NCBI GenBank assembly: GCA_903861235.1
Contig: CAIOTP010000140.1
Coordinates: forward strand, 1-6,284
Direction: 5' to 3'
DNA length: 6,284 nucleotides
From: an uncultured bacterium
GTDB taxonomy: Bacteria > Planctomycetota > Phycisphaerae > Phycisphaerales > SM1A02
The position numbers were made by a program, and so were the translations under genes. Of this stretch, positions 1-6,284 are shown piece after piece. The notes beneath the pieces are model-generated. The model was not told the DNA's origin. It did not search any database and saw nothing but the letters and a program-made list of their open reading frames with translations. How positions within the stretch are numbered: position 1 is the stretch's first letter; each line of letters begins with the position of its first letter.

Positions 1-1
1 C

Positions 2-1297
2 GCCTGCCAGGGTGGGCCAGCGACGCCCGCCGCGGCGCCGTCGGCACCCCCTGCGCCGCCGCCGCTGCCCCCGGCCACGGGCGGCGGCGCCAGCCCCGGT
101 GCGGTGCGGGGCGGAAGGTGGGACGAGCCGCCCGCGTTGCCACCGCTCCCCGCGGAGCGGCTCTCGACCCCGCCGGTCGCGACGCCGGCGACCTCGGCGC
201 CACCATCCGGTGCTTCGAAGCGGCCGGTGGCCGCGATCTTCGTGAAGAACCGGGGCTGCGAGATCCCGCCCGAGAAGGTGATGGTGCTCGAGGACTTCCT
301 GGTGGCCCGCGTGGGTGCCCTGTGCTTCACCACCATGAGCCGCGAGGACACCCTCAACGCGGTCAAGCGATTCAGCCCGGCGGGCGCCAACGCCGGCACC
401 CCGCAGCGGCTCGAGCAGGAGACCGACCGGATCCTGAGCGACGACACCAGCGCGCTCGCCCTGGCCCGGAACATGGGCGCCGACTTCGTGCTCATCGCGA
501 GCCTGACCGCCCTGAGCCAGCAGGAGCAGCAGTTCGAGGGCTACGGCGTGAAGACGCAGGTCGTTGCGCAGACGCTGGACGCCACCTACCGGCTTCTCGA
601 CCGCGCGAAGGGCGAGGTCGTCGCCTCGGGGGCGACCAACGTCACGGAACAGGTGCGAGGCACGCCCAACCTGCAGCAGAAGGTGGACCTGATCGATCCG
701 CTCATCCGCCAGGCGGCGATCAACCTGACCGACATCATGAAGCGGCAGTGCGAGGCTTCCGCGCTGCCGGAGCCGGCCCGGCTCGACGGAGCGGCCTTCA
801 CCGTGACCGCCACCATGCGCGACGTGGCCGTGCCGGACATCACGCTCGACCGCGCGTCCGGCCGATTCGTGGTGGGGGCGAATCCGCTCACGCTCTCGCC
901 CACGGCCGTGCAGGTCAGCCTGGACGGCGTCACGGTGGGCAGCACGCCGGGATCGTTCCGCACCACCATGGCCGGACTGCACAAGATGCAGCTGCGGGCC
1001 CCGGGCTTCAAGCCCTGGGAGGGCACCGTGAACATCACCGACGGGTTCAACCTGAGCGTGGCCATGCAGCTGGACGACGAGGCCTTCGCCCGCTGGCGAG
1101 AGACCACGCGCATGCTGCAGGAGCTCAAGCAGGGCCAGCAGCTCACCGACGCGCAGGTGGACCTGATCCGCGGCATGGCCCAGTTCTTCGCCAACTCCAA
1201 CTACAGCGTGAACTGGAAGGTGGACACCAAGGAGGCGCCGCCCATCGTGGTGCCCTCGCTCTGGGGTGGCGCGGTGGTGCCCCCGGTCGCGCCCTGA
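2..1297 (+). CDS. 5'-truncated lipoprotein with CsgG/LpoB-like domain and PEGA domain
   Basis: The reading frame is open from base 2, so the start lies upstream of the window. The GTG at 104 is only an internal valine codon. The second visible codon is Cys in the context A-C-Q-G-G, which looks like the end of a lipoprotein lipobox; taking it as Cys+1 gives a 430-residue mature protein. Residues +2 to about +71 are an Ala/Pro/Gly-rich, probably disordered linker. Residues about +72 to +245 have the pattern of a CsgG/LpoB/TolB-N-like alpha/beta domain: strand VAAIFV, a helix, strand GALCFTTM, then ARNMGADFVLIASL. Residues about +302 to +357 match a PEGA domain (LDGVTVGSTPGSF, then HKMQLRAPGFKPWEG). 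The C-terminus is helical, then Pro/Val-rich. Cys+85 and Cys+107 are close in the first domain and could form a disulfide. The probable location is the periplasmic face of the outer membrane. The fold assignment is by pattern, not alignment, and the exact function is unknown. It is the first visible gene of a lipoprotein operon, 2 bases before the next gene. Confidence 0.8.
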   Translation, partial: ACQGGPATPAAAPSAPPAPPPLPPATGGGASPGAVRGGRWDEPPALPPLPAERLSTPPVATPATSAPPSGASKRPVAAIFVKNRGCEIPPEKVMVLEDFLVARVGALCFTTMSREDTLNAVKRFSPAGANAGTPQRLEQETDRILSDDTSALALARNMGADFVLIASLTALSQQEQQFEGYGVKTQVVAQTLDATYRLLDRAKGEVVASGATNVTEQVRGTPNLQQKVDLIDPLIRQAAINLTDIMKRQCEASALPEPARLDGAAFTVTATMRDVAVPDITLDRASGRFVVGANPLTLSPTAVQVSLDGVTVGSTPGSFRTTMAGLHKMQLRAPGFKPWEGTVNITDGFNLSVAMQLDDEAFARWRETTRMLQELKQGQQLTDAQVDLIRGMAQFFANSNYSVNWKVDTKEAPPIVVPSLWGGAVVPPVAP

Positions 1298-1299
1298 TC

Positions 1300-2706
1300 A
1301 TGCGATCCTTCGGTCGTCCGGTGCTGCTGGCGGTGACCGCGCTCTCCGCGGCGTGCGGCTATGACCGCAAGATGGAGGGCGTGACCTCGGCGTGGGATGC
1401 CGGGGAGTGGAGCCTTGCGGCCGCCGAGATGCAGCCGCTGCTCCAGGAGCACGACGACGCACCGATCAACGGCGTGATCTTCCATCTGGATGGCGGCACC
1501 GTGCTGCGAGCCTCGGGGGATCTTCCGGGCAGCGTGAGGAGCCTGGACTGGGCCTATCAGGCGGTGCGGCCCTACCTGGACGAGGCGGCGGAGACCAAGG
1601 TGACCGAGGAGGCGGCGGCGGTGGTGACCAACCAGACGGTCCGCACCTACCGCGGCACCGCCTACGACCGCATCCTGATGAACACCTATCAGGCCCTGAA
1701 CTACCTGCAGATGGGGCAGGGGGAGCGGGCCCGCGTGGAACTGAACCGCGCCCTCAACTGGCAGAGGGACGCCGTGGAGCGGAACGCCGACCGCATCGCG
1801 AAGGAGCAGGCCGCCTTCGAGGAGGCCGGCAAGTCCAAGGGCTACGACGCCTCCGCCACCCTGAAGGACGAGACCTTCCGGAACGCCATGGCGCAGGCCT
1901 ACGGACCCGTGTGGGACCGCCGCGCCGCAGCCGACTACGAGGTGAGCCTCACCACCTACCTGCGCGGCATCACGCTGCTGGCGCGCGGCGATGCAAGCGC
2001 CATGGACCAGGCCCGCCAGGCCTTCAAGCAGGTGGCGGGCATGCTGGGCCAGGGGCTGGACGAACCGGTGCTGGCGGACGTGGCCATGGCCGACGCCGCC
2101 ACGCGGGGGCAGGCCCCGCCGAAGATGGTCTACGTCCTCATGGAGACGGGCCGCGCACCCAGCCGCAAGGAGCTGCGCATCGACATCCCGCTCTTCATCC
2201 AGGAAGTGCCCTACGTGGGCGCCGCGTTCCCGCTGCTGCAGATGCACGACGGCCAGGTGACCAGCTTCAGCGTGGAGAGCGGAACGCAGCCGCTGAACAG
2301 CTTCACGCTGTGCGACATGGACACGGTGGTGAAGCGGAGCTTCGACGACCAGCTTCCTCTGGTGATCGTGGCCACCTTGGTGAGCAGCGCCAGCAAGGCG
2401 GTGGCCACCTACTTCGCGCAGCGTGCCGCCGGCGACTACGGCTGGGCCGCGGCCCTGGGCGGGGCGATCTACCAGGTGTCCATGAACAGCGCGGACCTTC
2501 GCTGCTGGCTCACGCTGCCCAAGGCGTGGCTGGCCGCCCGGCTGTCTCGACCGGAGAGCGGCACCCTGAGCGTGGTGCTGGGCGACGGCCAGCGGATCGA
2601 GGGCCTGACCCTGCCCGACGCTCCCGTGTCGATCGTGTATCTCAAGAGCGTCCGGTCCGGCACCCGGCCGCTGCATGTCGTCTTCCCCGTGCCGACCGAC
2701 GGCTGA
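1300..2706 (+). CDS. COG3014-family TPR-like lipoprotein
   Basis: This 468-residue protein begins with a lipoprotein-type signal peptide: Arg2, a hydrophobic stretch, then L-S-A-A-C with Cys19 as the lipidation site. Ser at -3 of the lipobox is slightly unusual. Residues about 25-200 are helical and TPR-like. Landmarks recalled from COG3014 proteins appear in order: AYDRILMNTYQALNYL (121-136), followed by a charged helix; MVYVLMETGRAPSRKE (276-291); LPLVIVATLVSSASK (352-366); and LRCWLTLPKAW (400-410), followed by an RLSRPESG segment and a beta-rich end. Total length is about that of the family. Its biochemical role is not established; in other bacteria it is found beside ycfL and lpoB genes, as here. 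The ATG follows the previous stop by 2 bases and has no evident Shine-Dalgarno sequence, so translation probably depends on coupling to the upstream gene. No catalytic motif was recognised. Family membership is judged from remembered motifs. Confidence 0.87.
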   Translation: MRSFGRPVLLAVTALSAACGYDRKMEGVTSAWDAGEWSLAAAEMQPLLQEHDDAPINGVIFHLDGGTVLRASGDLPGSVRSLDWAYQAVRPYLDEAAETKVTEEAAAVVTNQTVRTYRGTAYDRILMNTYQALNYLQMGQGERARVELNRALNWQRDAVERNADRIAKEQAAFEEAGKSKGYDASATLKDETFRNAMAQAYGPVWDRRAAADYEVSLTTYLRGITLLARGDASAMDQARQAFKQVAGMLGQGLDEPVLADVAMADAATRGQAPPKMVYVLMETGRAPSRKELRIDIPLFIQEVPYVGAAFPLLQMHDGQVTSFSVESGTQPLNSFTLCDMDTVVKRSFDDQLPLVIVATLVSSASKAVATYFAQRAAGDYGWAAALGGAIYQVSMNSADLRCWLTLPKAWLAARLSRPESGTLSVVLGDGQRIEGLTLPDAPVSIVYLKSVRSGTRPLHVVFPVPTDG

Positions 2707-2711
2707 AGGAG
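2706..2711 (+). promoter_or_regulatory. Ribosome binding site of the ycfL-like gene
   Basis: AAGGAG sits 7 bases before the ATG at 2719 and begins on the last base of the upstream TGA stop. It is the strongest Shine-Dalgarno match in the window and supports the chosen start. Ribosomes finishing the COG3014-type gene would end on it, which favours coupled translation. Confidence 0.8.
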
Positions 2712-2718
2712 CCCATCC

Positions 2719-3135
2719 ATGCGTCACGCCATGCTCGCCCTGCCGCTGCTGCTGCTCGCCTGCAACACCTCCAACACCGTGGTGCCCGCCTCGGTGGGCG
2801 GGGGCCCCGGCCAGCCGGGCTTCCAGCAGGTGATCACCAACGGCTGGCTCAACTCCAAGGCCAACGTGACCGACGTGCGCGAGGACACCGTGAGCGGCGA
2901 CCTGAAGCGGGTGCAGGTGGCGGTCTACAGCGACCAGCTGAACTCGCAGAACTTCAGCTACCGCTTCGAATGGTTCGACGGCAACGGCATGGCCGTGCAG
3001 GGCGTCGCCCAGGCGTGGCAGAGCCGGCAGATCAAGCCCAAGGAGACCATCCTGCTCACCGCCGTGGCACCCAGCCCCAAGGCCACCCAGTGGCAGCTGA
3101 AGCTGCTCGACACCAACCATCCCCTGGACCAGTGA
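2719..3135 (+). CDS. ycfL: YcfL-family (DUF1425) lipoprotein
   Basis: This 138-residue protein has a very short signal peptide: MRHAM, a Leu-rich core, then L-L-A-C with Cys15 as the probable lipidated residue. A Gly/Pro/Val-rich spacer follows to about residue 35. The rest is a predicted beta-sandwich-like domain of the DUF1425/YcfL type. The clearest signature is FSYRFEWFDGNGM (79-91), which parallels the YRFYWYD segment of E. coli YcfL. It is followed by the usual basic and hydrophobic strand IKPKETILLTAVAP and the C-terminal strand WQLKLLD. The function of YcfL is not known; E. coli ycfL lies next to lpoB, and the same order, ycfL then lpoB, is seen here. That synteny strengthens both calls. 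The start is fixed by AAGGAG 7 bases upstream. The protein probably sits at the inner leaflet of the outer membrane, facing the periplasm. Confidence 0.87.
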   Translation: MRHAMLALPLLLLACNTSNTVVPASVGGGPGQPGFQQVITNGWLNSKANVTDVREDTVSGDLKRVQVAVYSDQLNSQNFSYRFEWFDGNGMAVQGVAQAWQSRQIKPKETILLTAVAPSPKATQWQLKLLDTNHPLDQ

Positions 3136-3144
3136 ACCTCACAC

Positions 3145-3148
3145 GGAG
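3145..3148 (+). promoter_or_regulatory. Ribosome binding site of the lpoB-like gene
   Basis: GGAG (within CACGGAGAA) is 7 bases before the ATG at 3156. It decides between that ATG and an in-frame GTG at 3132 that overlaps the ycfL-like stop codon as GTGA. The GTG has no comparable Shine-Dalgarno sequence at the right distance. Confidence 0.7.
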
Positions 3149-3155
3149 AACCGCC

Positions 3156-3749
3156 ATGCGCACCATCGTCACCCTCTCGCTCGTCTCCCTGTCGGCCCTC
3201 GCGGCCTGCAGCACGCCCGCCACCTACAAGGACAGCCAGGGCAACGACCTGGTGGTCAGCCTGGATCAGCCCAACATCCAGGACTTCAACCAGGCCGCGG
3301 ACAAGCTGGTGCAGGGCATGATGACCAGCGGCGTGCTCGAGCGCGCGCCACGCAAGCCGGCGCTCATGGGCATCAGCCGCATCGTGAACGACACCAGCAG
3401 CGCCTTCGACACCGATCAGCTGACCAAGAAGGTGCGTGTGGCTCTGCTGAACACCGGCAAGATCGAGGTGACCAACACCATCGGCCTCGACGGCAAGGTG
3501 GAGGACCCCATGGCCAAGGGGGTGCAGGACATGAAGGACTTCGAGAGCGGCCGCAGCAACCAGACGCCCGACCTGCCCGACTACACGCTGACCGCCAAGA
3601 TCCTGGAGAACCGGGCCGCTGCGGGCGGCACGCGGCAGGTCAGCTACATCTTCCAGATGAGCCTCACCGACACGCGCTCCGGCCGGGGCGTGTGGGAGGG
3701 CGAGGAGACCATCACCAAGCAGGGCACCAAGAACGCGATCGGCTTCTGA
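3156..3749 (+). CDS. lpoB: LpoB-family penicillin-binding protein activator lipoprotein
   Basis: This 197-residue protein starts with a textbook lipoprotein signal (MRT, hydrophobic core, L-A-A-C with Cys18). The mature domain follows the LpoB pattern: an early amphipathic helix FNQAADKLVQGMMTSGVL (44-61), strand ALMGISRIVNDTSS (69-82), helix LTKKVRVALLNTGKIEVTN (89-107), strand YTLTAKILENRA (143-154), and the hairpin VSYIFQMSLTDTRSGRGVWE (162-181). It ends with EETITKQG, like the vWegek.I.K ending common in the family. E. coli LpoB stimulates the bifunctional peptidoglycan synthase PBP1B by reaching it across the periplasm through a long proline-rich linker. Here the linker after Cys18 is only about 20 residues and not proline-rich, so the same reach is doubtful. 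ATG 3156 is preferred over GTG 3132 because of the GGAG site and the more typical signal peptide. It is 20 bases after the ycfL-like gene and ends the lipoprotein cluster. The family call is firm; the activator role outside gammaproteobacteria is inference. Confidence 0.88.
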   Translation: MRTIVTLSLVSLSALAACSTPATYKDSQGNDLVVSLDQPNIQDFNQAADKLVQGMMTSGVLERAPRKPALMGISRIVNDTSSAFDTDQLTKKVRVALLNTGKIEVTNTIGLDGKVEDPMAKGVQDMKDFESGRSNQTPDLPDYTLTAKILENRAAAGGTRQVSYIFQMSLTDTRSGRGVWEGEETITKQGTKNAIGF

Positions 3750-3800
3750 GCCCGGCAATTTCTCCCGGTCCATGCGGGCCGTCCTCCTATCCTGCCGATG

Positions 3801-3805
3801 AGAGG
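3801..3805 (+). promoter_or_regulatory. Ribosome binding site of the kinase gene, possibly in a small hairpin
   Basis: AGAGG lies 5 bases before the GTG at 3811 and supports that start. An in-frame TGA at 3799-3801 leaves no earlier start codon in this frame. ATCCT at 3789-3793 is complementary to AGGAT at 3803-3807, which would place part of this site in a 5-bp stem with a 9-base loop. Confidence 0.6.
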
Positions 3806-3810
3806 ATGTC

Positions 3811-6284
3811 GTGACCCACTCGCCCGACGAGACCGTGCCTCCCTCCGACGCAGGAGCCACCGTGCCTTCGGGCGACGGCGCGGGTCCGACCGTGCCCTCG
3901 TCGGGGTCGGCCCCGGCGCGGGTGCAGGCCACCCCGCGGGACGAGCCGCTGCCCGATCGGCTGGGCGACTGCCGCGTGGAGGGTCGTCTGGGCAGCGGAG
4001 GGTTCGGCGACGTGCTGCTGGCGGTGCAGGAGAGCGACCTCAAGAAGCGTCGCGTGGCCATCAAGCTGCTCAAGAAGGGCATGGACAGCGCCGAGGTGCT
4101 CGAGCGGTTCCGCCTGGAGCAGAAGGTGCTGGACACCCTGAACCATCCGAACATCGCGCGCCTGTACGGCGCCGGGGTGGCCGACAACGGCTGCAGCTAC
4201 TTCATCATGGAATACGTCCCGGGCATGCCCCTGGACAAGTGGTGCAAGGCGGAGAACCTGGATGTCGTCGCCCGGGTGAAGCTGCTCCAGCAGGTGGCGG
4301 CGGCTCTGGCCCACGCCCATGACAAAGGCATCATCCACCGGGATCTGAAGCCGGCCAACGTCATGGTGGGACCGGATGGCGTGCCCAAGCTGCTGGACTT
4401 CGGCATCGCCCGGTTCACGGACAGGGAGACGCGCGACGAACACCGGGCGTTCCTGACCCAGGCCAACACGGGGGGTCCGCTGACCCCGGCGTACGCCAGT
4501 CCCGAGCAGTTCCGTGGCGAGGAGCTTGGGGTGGCCACCGACATCTATTCCATGGGCGCCCTGATGTACGAGGTGCTGACGGGGCGTCCGCCTTTCGACT
4601 TCAGGGGCTGCACCCTCGACCAGATCAAGAAGCGCGTGATCGAGGAGCCGCCGATCTCGCCAAGCCGCGCTCCGGTGGTCACCGACGGCGGCAAGACGAC
4701 CACCAGCCGCGTGAAGGATGCCCGGCTGCTGCGCGGCGACCTGGACAACATCGTGCTGATGGCCCTGCGGAAGGAGACGACCGGGCGCTACAGGTCCGCC
4801 CAGGCCCTGATCGAGGACCTGGACGCCTACCTGCAGGGTCGTCCGGTCAAGGCGCGGCCGAGCAGCATGGCCTATCGCCTCCGCAAGTGGGTGGGTCGGC
4901 ACCGGATGGCGGTGCTCCTGGGCGTGTGCACCGCGCTTCTGGCGGTCAGTCTCTGGGGCGGCTGGTTCACCGTCTCCCGTCTCGAGGAGCGGACGCAGCG
5001 GCAGAAGATGGAGGAGAAGAGGAGCGCGGTGGACGAGAAGGGCACGCGGGGCATCGAGTTGGCGCGCGACGCCGCGGGCTCCACCAAGGCGCTCCAGGAT
5101 CTGGAGAAGCAGGCTCGAGGGATGCTCAAGCGCTCTCCCAGCGATCTGGAGGCGCTCCGGCAGCTGCGAGACGCCCTCCGACAGCAGGCCGCGGTGTGCG
5201 AGCGGACGCGCGACACGGCGGCCGGCCTGCCCGTGGCGGCGGAGTCCGTGAAGCTGGCCCGCGAGATCCACGACCGGACCAGGTCGGAGGACGACGAGCG
5301 GCGTCTGGCCACCGCGCTCCAGCAGTACGGCGACCTGTTCGTGGCGGCCAATCGCTTCGACGAGGCCCGGGAGCCCTTCATGGAGCAGTTGAGGATGCGC
5401 GAGGCCGTCGCCCTGGCCAAGCCCAACGATCTGACGGCGAAGCGACTGCTCGGCAAGGCGCTGGTGCGCATGCACGAGGTGGAGGTGCAGTGCGCCGACT
5501 ATCGCGCCGCCAAGGCGCGGGCCGTCGAACTGTGCAAGGTGAGAGCCGAGATCTTCCAGAAGCTGGGTGCGCCCCTGGACGAGAAGTCCGCCAAGGAGAA
5601 GACCGCTGCCGAGCGGGACCTGATGTTCGGCAAGCTCTTCCTGGCCATGGACTGCATGGATCTGAACGAACTCGACCAGGCGGAGCTGGCCCTGGACGAG
5701 TTCGTCGCCATGGCTCGTGGCCGACTGGCCGCGGTGGCACCGGGCGGTCCTTCGGAGTCGGTGCGTTGGGAGCGTTCCCTGGATCTTGCGTACGGTCTGG
5801 ACACCCTGTCCAAGTGCCGGTTCAACCAGGATCGTCCGAGAGACGCCGTCGAACTCTCCGTGCAGGCGTTGGAGGCGGCACGGGCGGCGGTGGCGGGCGG
5901 GGATGCGGAGAGCCAGGCCCTCCGGACCTACGTGTACACCGGTCTTGAACAGGCTCGTTATCTGAACGAACTGGGTCGGCATCAGGACGCGTTCAAGCAG
6001 GTGGAGGATGTGAAGCTCTTCGCGGAGGACCGACGCGGCAGTGCGGAGTCCCGGATGAAGGGCGCCGCCATGCAGCAGGATCAGCTGCTGCGGGGCTGGG
6101 CCGAGCAGCTCCGGGCCTGTCGAAAGCTGGGTCTGGCGGAGCAGGCGGGCCGGATCCTGGCTCAGGTGGAGCCCGTGGCCGCCACGCCGGGGGACGGGGT
6201 GGAGTGGTTCGAGGCCCTGACCCGCGTGCAGCGGGAGGTCGCGCTCCTGAAGGCGAACCCTCAGGACGGCCTGCTGCCGGCCAA
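3811..6284 (+). CDS. Transmembrane Ser/Thr protein kinase with TPR-like C-terminal region (3'-truncated)
   Basis: The frame is open from the GTG to the window end (824 codons seen; the stop lies beyond). Residues 1-50 are a flexible Pro/Ser/Asp tail with three Thr-Val-Pro copies. Residues about 54-345 form a Hanks-type (PknB-like) kinase with all key residues: Gly loop GRLGSGGFGDV (58-68), ATP-binding Lys85 in VAIK, helix C Glu103, HRDLKPAN with catalytic Asp178 and Asn183, DFG Asp196, SPE 230-232, Asp244 in TDIYSMG, and Arg326. It should therefore be active. GRPVKARP (343-350) leads to a basic stretch RLRKWVGRHR (356-365) and one membrane helix (about 366-388). The positive-inside rule puts the kinase in the cytoplasm and the rest in the periplasm. 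A charged helix (391-410) and TPR-like helical pairs follow, the best at about 500-527 (Gly507, Ala519, Phe523); others are near 607-632, 660-693 and 707-740. Substrates are unknown. It lies 61 bases after the lpoB-like gene, so cotranscription is possible but not shown. Confidence 0.93.
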   Translation, partial: MTHSPDETVPPSDAGATVPSGDGAGPTVPSSGSAPARVQATPRDEPLPDRLGDCRVEGRLGSGGFGDVLLAVQESDLKKRRVAIKLLKKGMDSAEVLERFRLEQKVLDTLNHPNIARLYGAGVADNGCSYFIMEYVPGMPLDKWCKAENLDVVARVKLLQQVAAALAHAHDKGIIHRDLKPANVMVGPDGVPKLLDFGIARFTDRETRDEHRAFLTQANTGGPLTPAYASPEQFRGEELGVATDIYSMGALMYEVLTGRPPFDFRGCTLDQIKKRVIEEPPISPSRAPVVTDGGKTTTSRVKDARLLRGDLDNIVLMALRKETTGRYRSAQALIEDLDAYLQGRPVKARPSSMAYRLRKWVGRHRMAVLLGVCTALLAVSLWGGWFTVSRLEERTQRQKMEEKRSAVDEKGTRGIELARDAAGSTKALQDLEKQARGMLKRSPSDLEALRQLRDALRQQAAVCERTRDTAAGLPVAAESVKLAREIHDRTRSEDDERRLATALQQYGDLFVAANRFDEAREPFMEQLRMREAVALAKPNDLTAKRLLGKALVRMHEVEVQCADYRAAKARAVELCKVRAEIFQKLGAPLDEKSAKEKTAAERDLMFGKLFLAMDCMDLNELDQAELALDEFVAMARGRLAAVAPGGPSESVRWERSLDLAYGLDTLSKCRFNQDRPRDAVELSVQALEAARAAVAGGDAESQALRTYVYTGLEQARYLNELGRHQDAFKQVEDVKLFAEDRRGSAESRMKGAAMQQDQLLRGWAEQLRACRKLGLAEQAGRILAQVEPVAATPGDGVEWFEALTRVQREVALLKANPQDGLLPA

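Noticed and set aside
8..115. GCC/GCG-rich tract at the window start as a nucleotide repeat
   Set aside because: It is best explained as Ala/Pro/Gly linker codons in a GC-rich genome; there is no regular repeat unit.
118..1299. Upstream in-frame extension of the COG3014-type gene
   Set aside because: The frame is open back to 118 but codes low-complexity Arg/Gly/Ala/His sequence overlapping the PEGA lipoprotein. The ATG at 1300 begins a proper lipoprotein signal peptide.
1201..3120. Long - strand open frame (about 639 codons) opposite the lipoprotein genes
   Set aside because: It lies opposite three genes with recognisable families and signal peptides. Its product is rich in His, Gly, Ala and Leu, which is typical of antisense frames in GC-rich coding DNA, and it has no recognisable domain.
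1392..3155. Upstream in-frame extension of the lpoB-like gene
   Set aside because: It is a Gly/Arg/Ala-rich shadow of the COG3014 and ycfL-like genes. The signal peptide starts at 3156 with its own ribosome binding site.
3750..3780. Possible terminator after the lpoB-like gene (GCCCG at 3750-3754 with CGGGC at 3775-3779)
   Set aside because: The stem is only 5 bp with a 20-base loop, and no T-run follows it, so an intrinsic terminator is not supported.
3750..3810. Promoter for the kinase in the 61-base gap
   Set aside because: I found no convincing -35/-10 pair or sigma-54 type site. A promoter could exist, but the sequence alone does not show it.
3787..5982. Long - strand open frame (about 731 codons) opposite the kinase
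   Set aside because: The + strand carries an intact kinase with all catalytic motifs. The antisense product is a low-complexity His/Gly/Arg/Leu sequence with no known motif, so it is a compositional shadow.

Overview
The window is GC-rich and almost entirely coding on the + strand. It holds five consecutive genes with only short gaps (2, 12, 20 and 61 bases); there is no gene-free stretch over 300 bases. I see no RNA gene, mobile element, CRISPR array or long nucleotide repeat. The first gene lacks its 5' end and the last lacks its 3' end, because both run off the window.

Organism: very high G/C at third codon positions, a GTG start, a series of lipoproteins with Cys lipoboxes, and a Hanks-type Ser/Thr kinase with a TPR-like extracytoplasmic half suggest a GC-rich diderm bacterium. 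A phylum rich in such kinases fits (Planctomycetota, perhaps Phycisphaerae-like; Myxococcota, Acidobacteriota or Verrucomicrobiota remain possible). This is inference from gene style only; no phylogenetic marker is present.

Layout: (1) bases 2-1297, a lipoprotein with a long Ala/Pro linker, a CsgG/LpoB-like alpha/beta domain and a PEGA domain. (2) 1300-2706, a COG3014-type TPR-like lipoprotein. (3) 2719-3135, a YcfL/DUF1425-family lipoprotein. (4) 3156-3749, an LpoB-family penicillin-binding-protein activator homologue. (5) from 3811 to the window end, a membrane-spanning Ser/Thr protein kinase with a large TPR-like C-terminal part.

Genes 1-4 look like one operon making a set of outer-membrane-anchored lipoproteins. 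COG3014, YcfL and LpoB genes are known to cluster in other bacteria. In E. coli, LpoB crosses the periplasm to activate the peptidoglycan synthase PBP1B; whether that holds here is unknown. A possible reading is a periplasmic lipoprotein assembly tied to the cell wall or outer membrane. The kinase 61 bases downstream may share the transcript or may simply be a neighbour. Its catalytic domain would face the cytoplasm and its TPR-like half the periplasm, where the lipoproteins are, so a functional link is conceivable but unproven.
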